Assembly: GCA_030762935.1 (NCBI GenBank)
Contig: CM060900.1
Location: 289,176,784-289,240,783, forward strand
Reading direction: 5' to 3'
DNA length: 64,000 bases
DNA from: Hymenopus coronatus
Taxonomy: Eukaryota; Arthropoda; Insecta; Mantodea; Hymenopodidae
In this document: piece by piece, positions 11,492-21,714 of the stretch
Numbering within the stretch: position 1 is the stretch's first letter
Layout of the letters: every line of letters starts with the position of its first letter
Position numbers and translations under genes: made by a program
The notes under the pieces: generated by a model
Seen by the model: only the letters and a program-made list of their open reading frames with translations
Databases searched by the model: none
What the model was told of the DNA's origin: nothing

Positions 11492-12306
11492 GCCGTATTT
11501 GTATTTACACCGATGGTAGTAAGAGCCCCGACGGTGTTGGATGTGCCTTTGTAACTGGCACCGCAACTTCTACTTACGGTTTGCCTAGTTGCACATCTAT
11601 ATATTCTGCCGAGCTATATGCTATTTATCAAGCCCTTCTGTATATTCAACGTCGAAAATTAGGTGACTGCCTTATTCTTAGTGATTCCCTTAGTGCCCTT
11701 CAGAGCATTCGTGAGCTGTACAATTACCATCCTTTGGTGCAGCGCATCCAGGACGTTCTCCACATTTTGCACGCTTCTGGTTTTAATGTGGAGTGCGCAT
11801 GGATTCCTGGACACGTTGGCTTGCCAGGGAATGACACGGCGGATTTGGCAGCAAAATCGGCAGTCACAGCGCCCAGTGTTACGATTACCCATTCAACAGC
11901 AGAAGATTTTAGAGTGGCTGTACGGAGAGCCGTTTTTTCGACTTGGCATGCGGAGTGGTCGGCTCTCCGTGGTAATAAGCTGCGAGAGGTGAAGGACCTC
12001 CCTGTCAACTGGGTAACCTCCTCTCGTTTATTCTGCCGGGAGGAGGTAGTACTAGCTCGGCTAAGAATTGGCCACTGTATTTTTACGCACAGTTACCTTT
12101 TTAAACGTGAACCTGCTCCTGTCTGTGCGCTCTGTGGGGAGGCACAGACAGTTCGTCATGTGTTGCTGGAGTGTGGTCACCTGGCACACATTCGGTCATC
12201 TATGGGCATGCCGGCCTCTCTTGCTGAGGTCCTGGCAGATGACCCAAGAGCAGTGGACAGGGTTTTTAAATTTTTAGCAAAACTTTCTTTTACCTTGACG
12301 TTTTAG
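11488..12306 (+). CDS. LINE-A ORF2 C-terminal fragment: intact RNase H and terminal zinc-finger-like motif
   Basis: Open frame of 272 codons, the least decayed LINE-A coding segment here. RNase H type I motifs, in order: YTDGSK (residues 7-12), SAELYAI (about 43-49), LSDSLSAL (about 65-72) and GNDTADLAAKSA (about 112-123), supplying the D-E-D-D catalytic set, with WIPGHVGLPGN before the last. Further on, CALCGEAQTVRHVLLECGHL has the Cys/His spacing of a C-terminal zinc knuckle seen in many LINE ORF2 proteins. The ATG at 11488 lies in the target-site copy and is accidental; the fragment has no EN or RT and is probably not expressed. Confidence 0.85.
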   Translation: MRRICIYTDGSKSPDGVGCAFVTGTATSTYGLPSCTSIYSAELYAIYQALLYIQRRKLGDCLILSDSLSALQSIRELYNYHPLVQRIQDVLHILHASGFNVECAWIPGHVGLPGNDTADLAAKSAVTAPSVTITHSTAEDFRVAVRRAVFSTWHAEWSALRGNKLREVKDLPVNWVTSSRLFCREEVVLARLRIGHCIFTHSYLFKREPAPVCALCGEAQTVRHVLLECGHLAHIRSSMGMPASLAEVLADDPRAVDRVFKFLAKLSFTLTF

Positions 12307-12558
12307 TGTGATAGCAGTTTTTTTTTTTTTTTTTTTTTAATTTTAATGTGTTGATTTTAGATGGTGTTTTATATCCAGCTCTGTTTAGAGGGCTGGGCCG
12401 TTCTGTTACTTCCGTTTCAACTGTGTTAGCTCTTTTACTTGTGTTTTTTCCTTTTTTTTTGGTATTTTTCTTACTGCCTATTGCCAAGTTTTAATCGTAA
12501 GGGCGCTTATGACCTCGGCAGTTGAGCGCCCTTAAACACCATTATCATCATCATCATC
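11492..12558 (+). mobile_element. LINE-A copy 2: 5'-truncated, inserted in LINE-B ORF1
   Basis: Contains only the RNase H domain, C-terminal zinc-finger-like region, 3' UTR, stem-loop (TAAGGGCGCT 12498-12507 / AGCGCCCTTA 12525-12534) and a (TCA)n tail. It is flanked by a direct repeat ATCAACAAATATTGC at 11477-11491 and 12559-12573; the first two bases overlap the tail, so the certain part is 13 bp. Truncated 5' end, tail and target-site duplication are the hallmarks of target-primed reverse transcription. Confidence 0.93.
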
Positions 12559-12573
12559 ATCAACAAATATTGC

Positions 12574-13521
12574 TTTCAGTGTTTCACAAGCCCAGCGCAT
12601 TCCCTCATTAATGGCTTTCAAGAAGCCATATCTAACATCCCTTCTTAAAGCTATACTATTTACAACAATTTTTGCCTTAGGGTGACACTTCATTGCACTC
12701 CTTATTGCATTGTAGACCTCATCAATGACCTTTTCTGAGGTACTAGCTGGTTTTATGTCATTTATCCCGGCATGGATCACCACTGTTTTAACCTCACTTT
12801 TCGACACATTTTTGTCCATTAAGTTTGGTAGGTATTCAGCTCTCATTCCCCTATAAGCGTTCACTTTTACATCAGTATTATTTATCACTACATATTTTAT
12901 TATCAAATCACCATTCACTATCATTTTTTCACTCATTTCTTCTTTCTCCTTCTTCTTACATCGAGATGTCACATTTTACTGTACTTCTTTCTTCTCCAAT
13001 TTATTTTGTTCGTGTACTCCTAGCGATGTTTGTCTGGGGTTAGTCCACTTGAAAGGGTTTTTTCTTGCATCTTTCCATCTGCATGGACCACTGCAGTATT
13101 CTTCATCACTAATGTCTTTATTTTCTACCAGGTCATCCTCATTCAGTACGTTGAACCTATTTGTTGTCTCAATGTCTTTGTCTGGATCACATGTTTTCGA
13201 TTTTTTCACAACTTCTACATATGTACTTTTATGCTTAACCATAATTGATATTTGGTCTTTTAGCTCATTGTTTTCAGCCTTTAGATTTATAATTTCTTCT
13301 AGTGCTTTCTTTAAATCTTTATTTAATATATCAATTACCATCTGCAGCGACGCTGGCATTTCCATTTCCCTCATGCTCGGCAATGACTGGCATCCTGTTT
13401 TCTTTTTCGTCTCTTGCTGATTATTTTGGCTTTGATGAACATCACCTTCATTACCGTGGAATTTCTGATGGCTCAGAAGCATTTCATCAGTCTTCTTACT
13501 CATATTTTCCGGAAAGATCAC
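12574..13521 (-). pseudogene. LINE-B ORF1, N-terminal part (coiled coil and esterase core)
   Basis: The 181-codon frame starting at 13521 has a basic, polar N-terminus and a heptad-rich segment (roughly residues 60-100, ...LNKDLKKALEEIINLKAENNELKDQI), a coiled coil that likely trimerises. After a stop near 12976, a second frame (12972 to 12574) resembles an SGNH hydrolase: NGDLIIKYV (where GDSIIK would be expected, so the nucleophile Ser is lost), NAYRGMRAEYL and VVIHAGINDIKP, which carries the GxND block. The rest of the domain is found beyond the LINE-A insertion at 11351-11476. Confidence 0.8.
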
Positions 13522-13620
13522 TTTATTTTCACACTTTTTTGGAGCCTACAACGCGTCACTCGACAACACTCTGCCGCCATTTTGATAAGCAGCAAAACAT
13601 AAAATCAACTGAAGGGTTTT

Positions 13621-13941
13621 AATTTAAAAAGACATTACATGGTGTGCCACAGCAAACAATATGATAATACTGAAGTGCACACAGAGCACTTGAGTAAAGA
13701 TCTATAGCAAATCAAATTCATTTGTTTCATTAATTAAACAAAAATAATGGTAATAAAATAATAATACAATAGTAATAATAGTGCCAATAGCGATATTAAA
13801 CGAACTTTACTGCATTGTTTTTGTCTTCAATAGATTTAGTTTTTAAATTTTAGGAAGACTAACTGAAAATTACGTATTATGAGCCAGCTTTTTGTCTGTA
13901 TAATAGAATCTGTTTGCTTTTAGTACAGAAAGTGAAGAATT
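13621..13941. other. AT-rich spacer, nothing recognised
   Basis: Sequence between the LINE-B 5' end and the hAT relic, including short (AATAAT)-like runs near 13745-13785. Confidence 0.5.
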
Positions 13942-15065
13942 TTGCTGATTGGTGATATAAACAAACAGTGCTGCATTATGTCAACAGAGGAATTTATCCC
14001 TAATTTAATAGCAAAGTATGTATCTGATTGCTTGTCACCTAGAACAATGACCTGCAGGATTCAAGATCTCGCTCAAGATCCTAGGAATCAATTTGCTGAA
14101 AGTTGTGGCGATTTCATTGCTTTTTCATTTTCTCTGGATGAAAGCACTGTTTGTGACATGGTGCAGCTTGCTATTTTCATCAGAGGGGTAAGCAATGAAC
14201 TGGAGATTACAGAAGAACTTTCAGATGTAATTGCAATGAAAGACATACAATAACAGGTGCCGAAAGTTTGGAAAGTGTGGAAAATTTCAGTGTTCCATTA
14301 GATTTGTGGTGTTATGTAACCACATAGTTGGTCCCAAATTTGGTCTTATTGGGCGCCTGCAACAAGAACTTACAGATCACAATTCAGCCATGCAGTGTAC
14401 TTTTTATTCACTGCATATTACACTAGATAAATCTTTGTGCCCAAACTTTTAAATTTGCAACTGTTATGAGCATTGTGATGAGAACTAAAAATTCCATTTG
14501 GCAATGCCACCTAAACCGTCATCAGTTTAAAGTGCTTCTAGAAGATACAGAATGTCACTATGATGATATCCCTTATCACTGTGAGGTGAAATGGTTAAAC
14601 AGGTGTAAAGTATTCATCAGATTTTGTGAACTTCATGAGGAAATATCCATATTTATGGATATGAAAGATAAGATTACTCCTGAGATCAAGGGTTCCAAGA
14701 GCAACAGTGATGTTGCATTTCTTGTTGATTTGACTTTGTATTTGGATGTATTTAATGTATCTCTATAAGGGAAATGGCAGGTTATAACTCAAATGTGTGA
14801 TACAATAAAGGCCTTCAAGATGAAACTTCTGTTGTAGGAACATCAACTTAAAAATAACAATACCTTCCACTGTCTAAAGCTTACCTCTCTTCAAGATAAT
14901 GTTCAGCATGATTTTAAACAGTACACAGAAATTCTTGTTAAATTGCATGAACAATTTGAAAGACGTTTCTAGGATTTGCAAGGTCTAGAAACACATTTTT
15001 ATATATTTGCTACACCATTCACAGTAAATGATGATTCTTGCAGACTTACAGTAAGAAATTATTGA
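13942..15065 (+). pseudogene. hAT-superfamily transposase relic (ZBED5/GTF2IRD2-like)
   Basis: The first frame (13942-14253) contains FIAFSFSLDESTVCDMVQLA followed by IFIRGVSNELEITEEL, matching the first catalytic region of hAT transposases of the Charlie/ZBED5/GTF2IRD2 type (usual form FSLALDESTD...QLaiFIRGV...eeLl). The second (14466-14768) has RHQFKVLLED, DIPYHCEVKWLNRCKVFIRF and FLVDLTLYLDVFN. It runs on after a stop into ITQMCDTIKAFKMKL and LETHFYIFATPF to about 15065. Stops, and a missing stretch between 14255 and 14466, show it is dead. No TIRs were identified. Confidence 0.85.
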
Positions 15066-18000
15066 CTTACAGAATGACAGAGAACTGAAATGCTAGTATG
15101 ATAACAAGGTAGATTTGGTTGGGTTTTACCAACTTTTCCTTGTTTATGATTTCCGTACCTGCATAATCATGCAGCTAAAATCTTGTGTATGGTCGGTATT
15201 AAAAATGATATGTGAGTGAGCAGCTCCTTTCCGTTTTAAAATTGAGAAATCACGGACATTGTAACCTCTCTGATGAAAATCTTGAATGCAGTGCTTAGAA
15301 TCAAGGCTGCACAAAATATCACCCCAAATATGCATAGGCTGGACAACAGAAAATTATCCAGCCAACAAAGAAACATTTAATTTAAGTTGCAGTTTAATTT
15401 TCTTGTAATTTATAATTTATATAAATTACTTACTCATAATTTCTCATCAGTTAGACCTGTAACTGTTTTAATTGTATTGTCTCTCTTGGGCTTTTATATT
15501 ATGAAATATAATTTTGTCCCTGTTACATTTAAGAGTTCAACAGTTATCTGTAGAAAAAGTTATATTTTTGCTGATTAAGTCGCTATATTTAATTATGTTA
15601 TAGACTAGGTGAGATAGGTTTTCTGACCAATTAGAATCAATATGTCTGTAATTACTTATACACACTTTGTAATACTACAAATGTAGAATATTGGTTTGCT
15701 ATTCATAGACTTTCAGATTAATTTGACCTGTTGTATGGTTGGTTGTGTCACCAATAAAGCACACCACTGATATTACCTGAGAGCCACGCTGAGTCTCTAG
15801 ACTTGCAGCAAGCTATGAAACTAATTATGCTTCCCGTACCATCTTTGAATGATGGTGTTGTATCCAGTATACTTTTGTATTGAAATTTGAGTTAATTGGT
15901 ATGAATTGAAGTTTATTTCATTAATGAAATATACCACTGTACACTGCATTAGATTTTGAATGCACCTTTTCCAAGACAATCATGGGTACAGATTTCAACC
16001 ACCAAAAGGTGTTATGGGTACAAGTAGAAAACAGGAGCAATATGAATCCCGTGCAATATAAGTGTGAGCACATATTTTCCACTTATATGTACTGTATTGA
16101 TGTAAACATTTACAATTGCATTTGTGAAAATGTTAAGTTTTCCTCCTAGTCACTTCCATTTTCTGGGTTTTTTGCTTTCTTTCTCCCTTATACTGGCATA
16201 GCTGGATTATATAGCAGTTTTTATTGTTTAGTATTGTTTAGTATTTATAATACAAAACACACTATAGCAGCACATCCAAACAATGTACTCTAACTTTGAG
16301 GTATTGTCTTTGGCACACACTGCTTGTTCATATAATAATTGCATTATGATATTTGCAGTCATTATTTGGCCGCAAGGAAATGTCGCAAAATGCATCTCAC
16401 AGCCGGAGGAAAATGTAGAAATTTGAATCTCATTCCATTTTTTTATAGCTTGATATAAGTGGGAAATGTCCATGTATGTATTTTAAGTAATTATCAACAC
16501 ATAGATAAATGTAGAATGCACATGTCATAACCTCATATTTTGCAAAAAAGTGGAAAATGTTGGGAATGGCATCTAAGCGTCTCTTATATTTTATAAAATA
16601 ACATGGCATAGGTTCTTCACACAAGTATTTACACCAGTCAATAAGAACTTACAAACAGAAAAGCTGTTTAATGCTTTCCACCAGGAAGTACTGTCACACA
16701 GTTTCTAATGCAATATTTCAGTTTTCATAGAATGTATTATATTAATCCATTGATGTCTCGTATACCTATATAATCTCATAGCTACCTACGAAAAATGATT
16801 TAAATCCTTGAAAGTTGTGTAAGTGCTTTATAAAGTTTAAAACTTCAATAAAATAAACCAACATAATTTCTTTCTTGAAATTTTGTGTGCGTAATACTGG
16901 AAGCATTGACTCATCAATTTTGAAGGCCTAATAACTGTTAGTATTGTGGCATCCTCCTCCATGCAAGGTGGGAAGGAAAGAGGTTCGTTATTGTGGATGG
17001 ACTTCATACCTGATGTCCATTGTTGCTGCATCTGGCTGTTGCTTCCTGTACCTCATGTTGGTTTACTACTTCATTGTCAGTCTCCTCTTTTTATTGCTGG
17101 CTAGCTAGTGCAATGAAGCACTCTGAAAACAAACACAGAAGTGGACAATCTGGTGTTCTATAAGAACTAATTAACAATAATGAACTTCATTTAGATAATT
17201 ACATAGCATTCTACCATTGGTACATCCCCCTCACAGACCATGAGTCAACCGCACATTCCCAGCACTATACATACTCATACTCTGCAAAACTTGCAAATTG
17301 CCAGCACGAACTTGTAGCAGACGACCCCTGCAACAGAAGCCTCAAGCAAAGAAGTGAGAGTATTATGGAGAAACTTCGCTTCCGAGCACTGCTACAGAAC
17401 CGCACAAAATTGGTATTTGGAGGATATTGTAAGATATCATAAGATATATATATTCAATTTCAAAACAAACCAAAGTATGTAGAAGAATTTTTCTTTTTAT
17501 AATTGAAGTATTTAATTGTACAAACACAGGGATGCTATTACATTAAAACAACTCTGAGGAAGAAATAAAACACACCAATAACATCTTAAAAGAAAAATAT
17601 TTCTTAAGCCCCTGCTCAGTCGCAAAGCAGTCCAAGAAACAGAATGCATCAATATATAGTTTTCTAAAATTTATATAAATATAGAAATACCAGCACACTC
17701 AGATTGATCGAGGTATGTTAGCGATGATAAAATTGAGAAAACTGTGTGAAAGAAAACAAACTAAACTTAGTTAAATACCAACTGCCCTTTCACAAAAGAA
17801 TTTAACTAACCAAAAGCCAAAAAATTGAAGGGTATATCTAATCCATTTTACATACAGAGCAACACATAACAAGATTCAGTTGGTTTGCGGAGGTGATAAT
17901 TAGATCAAAAAAACAATCTATCATCAAATTACCCCTTAAAAGAAACAATTATGACTTGCCACAGCTACGATTAGTTCTTGAAATTTAATCATGAGAAAGA

Positions 18001-19052
18001 TACCACTACAAAAAGTTTGGGGGAACTCGATTCGATTCCCAACTGAGGGCCACCCTGCAAGTTAAAGAAAATTTAATAATGATGCTCAACTTTATGGAAA
18101 ATATTTTCCCCCGACTGAGACAAGCTCAAAAAGATTTAAATAAACAAAATAACCCAATATGTCAAAAGTTCCAGTACCAAACACAAAGTCATATGGCATC
18201 ACTTTCGACAATGAAATATCTGCTGAACTTCACCTTGCTACATTCAGTAACGATCCATTTTTCACATATACACTTTGATTAAAGTTCCACCAAGCCTCAC
18301 CTAGCAACTTGAAATCGCTTAACAATGGCAGATATGCCGAAACGTTGATATATCCCACACAGTAATGCAGTCTCCCCTTCTAGAGTTTCCATAGGTCATG
18401 TATATGCGCAATTGAAATCACATGTTAATAAGAGCGAAAATCAGTATAATTCATATGAAGTACTACCTTTCGCATACAATATTCCCGTTCCATCAAGAAC
18501 AAGCCATCGGTGGTGTACTAACTCTGTACACAAAATTCAACTCTAATGGCACAAAAGGCAGCACTGAACTAGCACACAAGGTAGGTTTTAATGTAAACTA
18601 AACTAACTCATTCCTCTTAATACTGTCTCGCACATTCATGTGTAAGAGTAATTATAACATACTCACCTATGGCTTGACTACTGAAAGTAAATGTGTTGCC
18701 AAAACTACGTACGTAAGATTGTGTCCAGACATTTAGATAGGAAAATGCTTCCCTTCCAGAAATTATGTATATGTACACAAGTGACCGTTAACAAGCACTA
18801 AACCAATCAAGACCCCAACATGGGAATTACAGTGCGTAAACCCCGTCACTGATGAAAAATATCAGTCACAAATTGTACATAAGTACATTAAACAACTAAA
18901 TTCCTATAACAGGATAAGCTAGGGACATGCATTTAGAAAAAAAAATTGATACATAAAAATTATAGTAATAGCATAATTCATAAAACCTCTATATAAATAA
19001 GTAGAGTTAAATTGTCCCAATATGGGAAAATGACAAACACATCTGTTAGTTC
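15066..19052. other. 4-kb intronic stretch with no supported gene
   Basis: AT-rich sequence. Short frames on both strands (for example plus 15387-15578 and 18079-18282, minus 16228-16473) show no recognised domain. A short GGCAGATATGCCGAAACGTTG-like hairpin at 18325-18347 resembles the stem II/GAAAC half of hammerhead motifs found in Penelope ends, but the other half is not conserved. Confidence 0.5.
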
Positions 19053-19502
19053 TCCAGTTGGCAGCCTCCTTACAATGGAGTATCATCCTTGATTTACATT
19101 TTAGTGACAACTTTTCAATTCTTATTAGTCTCTTAGCTCAATATATATGTCCCACTCCTTTATCTAGATGGTGCTTGGAACTTTTACTTTTTGTTTGGTT
19201 GTTTTAACTACACTGAGCATGATTCTGTGAATTTGTTAGTTGACCACCTCACAAAGGGCATTCTTTAAGCTGCTAAGCAGCCAGTCTTGCAGTTGATTGA
19301 CCAACACAGGCGATTTCTGTTACCTTAGGGAACCGATGAATGCTAAATGCCATGTATGCTCGCAGATGCACTCTCAAGGTTTTCCTGCATTGCCCTACAC
19401 AGGATGAGCTGATACACTATAAGAACATGAATGCCAAATCTATACAAATTAAGGATAGCAAAAAGACATCATGGAGCAATTTTATAGCTTCATTTAATTG
19501 GC
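19053..19502 (+). mobile_element. Old LINE-A copy 3, left part (endonuclease/RT linker)
   Basis: Aligns by eye with 21795-22260 and 27440-27985 of the larger copies: the CCAGTTGGCAGCCTCCTTAC region, the Ser-Asp-His-F strand equivalent (frame-broken), and the KDSKKTSWSNFIASFNW segment at 19460-19500 (KDSKTMSWNKFVGSFNR in the third-best copy). It stops at 19502 where another LINE-A 5' end begins, and its missing continuation (HTPSS...) is found at 30915. So it and 30915-32660 are one interrupted element. Confidence 0.85.
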
Positions 19503-19760
19503 TTCAGGGGCCTATATGGTAGCTGTGGGTTTGGCGTACCCGGGGTCCCGGGCCAACCTTTACTATTTAATGCGGGCAACCTCTGAGTGGCAAGGGAGTC
19601 AGTAGGTCAAAATGGCCACCCACATATAGGCCGTGTGAGCCGTGTAGGTACTATATCGAACTGTATTTCCTGTCTAGCCCTGTTACCCTAGTGGGGTGGC
19701 CCCTCGTTGGGCTCCGCGGTGGGTATGGAGCACTGGGAAATGAATTAAAACCATATTCTT

Positions 19761-21150
19761 ATGGCCAAAAATAAACCTAAATCTAATATGTGTGGAAAAG
19801 TAGTAGTCGAGTCTAATGGTCCTCGCTATTAGTTATGTCTACTACAGAGGAAGGAAGAAAAGTTACGTCTATGAGCCCTTTCGCCATCCGAAAGGGATTA
19901 GATAACATAGCTGGCCCTAGCCCGAAATGGCAGCCTCCTGATTGAGCCAATTTCAACATCCCAGGCAGCAGAGATCCTTCAAAAGAAAATGTTAGGCAGC
20001 TACCAGGGTAAGGTCGAAAAGCACAAGGCGTTATCACCACCCGCGCATTGGACGTTATGTCCAATGAGGAGCTTCAAGAAGATCTGGTAGAACGTGGCGT
20101 AACATCCGTATATGGGTTTCAGCGGGAAGTAAATGGTGAATTCGTGCCTACCCGAACCCTGTTCCTTACCTTTGATCGGCTAGACCTCCCTCAAAGGATT
20201 AAGGCAGGGTACGAAGCCATCGGGATTAGGCCCTACATTCCGAACCCCTTACACTGTTACAAGTGCCAGCAGTTTAGGCATACCAGCAAACTTTATACCG
20301 GTAGGTCTACATGTTCTATCTATGGCGACGCTTCGCCGATGAGGATTGCAGAACCCCCTCATCTTGTGTGAACTGTAGAGGGAAACGCCCAACTAGTTCC
20401 CGAGATTTTCCCGTTTTGCTGAGGAGAGAGCCATTAAAAAACTTTGGGTGAAAGAGGTGTCCTCGGAAGCCCTTAAGCTCCTGCATATCCGACAATCCTC
20501 TGTCCGGTCCGGTTCTTATAGCTCTACCACAGCTAAACCGGTGCCGAGGCAGGAATTCGTAACACAGACCTGTGATATCCACGGTGCCACTGTTGCTGAA
20601 AAGATAATTGTTGCCAAACCTCTCAAGAAGACCTCAACCACTACGTCAACGTCGGCATCACTATCTGTTAAATCCGCCAATGCTAAGCATATTCCAGCAT
20701 AATTGTCCCCCCAACCGTCGACCTCAGGCAACAAGACCGGCGTACGGTATTCTGCACCACAGAAAGCCTTCAAGATCAGCTATGTCAGGACTGACTGCCT
20801 TAAAGAGCGTATTGCGCCTGCGCCCAAAACATCCAATTGAGGTAAAAGTCCTCGCCGTATTCCACGTAGATCCTCTTCTGAGGAATCTTCTAGGAGGAGC
20901 TTCAATCGGCGACGTCCATCTTCGCCGATCAGTAACTCAAATCGGTTCGACATCCTCGAACCGAAGTTGTGCATAGATAAGGGGTCCCTCCTGTGGAGGA
21001 GATGGAACAGAAGGATTCTGCCCCAACTGCCAACGGACAGTGCGTAAGCGGCAGGATCGTCCTCCTGAAAAAAGTGTTAGTCCAACGGCTAAAAAGGATA
21101 AATTAAACCGACCAACACAGCCCAATATGCAGAAACGTCTATTTAAAACT
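19761..21150 (+). pseudogene. LINE-A copy 4 ORF1 (gag-like, zinc knuckle), broken
   Basis: Begins ATGGCC at 19761, equivalent to the ORF1 ATG of copy 5 (25441). The best-preserved part is 20048-20371: NEELQEDLVERGVTSVYGFQ, then TRTLFLTFDRLDLPQRIKAG, YIPNPLHCYKCQQFRHTSKL. CYKC...H is the first CCHC knuckle, with its last Cys lost. The Ser/Thr/Pro-rich C-terminal half (20448-20976) is frameshifted. ORF1 proteins of I-type LINEs bind element RNA. Confidence 0.82.
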
Positions 21151-21168
21151 TATGCCATAGTATAGACC

Positions 21169-21652
21169 ATGGGTATCCTACAGTGGAACATAGGCGGCAT
21201 TCGGCCATATCGAGCAGAGCTTGAACTGTTGTTCAACGCGCATCAACCTTTAATCGTCTGCCTACAAGAGGCAAAGCTCAGTCCACAAGACAACTTTATA
21301 TTCAAGCAATACTGTTCTGTACGGTTTGATTCATCACCGGCAGAAGGTGTTCCAGCACACGAGGTCACTATGATGCTCATCAGAGATGACATTTATGCTG
21401 ATTCCGTGTGCTTACAGTCTGACCTCCAGTCAGTCGCAGTAAGGATTACTCTGACATCTGCCAGATTTACCACTTGTAGTATCCATCTGCCTCCCTTTAA
21501 TGACCTCGCGCACCGAGTTAGAAGACCTTGTTTCTCCGTTACCATCACCGCCTCTGGTGGTGGGGAACGTGAATGTCCACCACGCACTTTGGGGCTAACT
21601 TCGGCCTTGTGCGAGAGATAACGTACTCGCCGATTACTTTGACGCTAATAAA

Positions 21653-21714
<62 letters not shown>

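Larger units (their letters stand above)
8230..13620 (-). mobile_element. LINE-B: CR1/L2-like non-LTR retrotransposon, near full length, interrupted
   Basis: Minus-strand element with ORF1 (coiled coil plus SGNH-esterase-like domain, 13521 to 11351), ORF2 (APE endonuclease then RT, 11372 to 8725) and a 3' end near 8230-8260. Its 3' terminus, read on the minus strand, is a short repetitive ATTACAGTTACAG tract, as expected for CR1-type microsatellite-like ends. There is no RNase H. An esterase domain in ORF1 is characteristic of CR1/L2-like elements. A plus-strand LINE-A fragment (11492-12558) interrupts ORF1. Boundaries at 8230 and 13620 are estimates. Confidence 0.85.
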
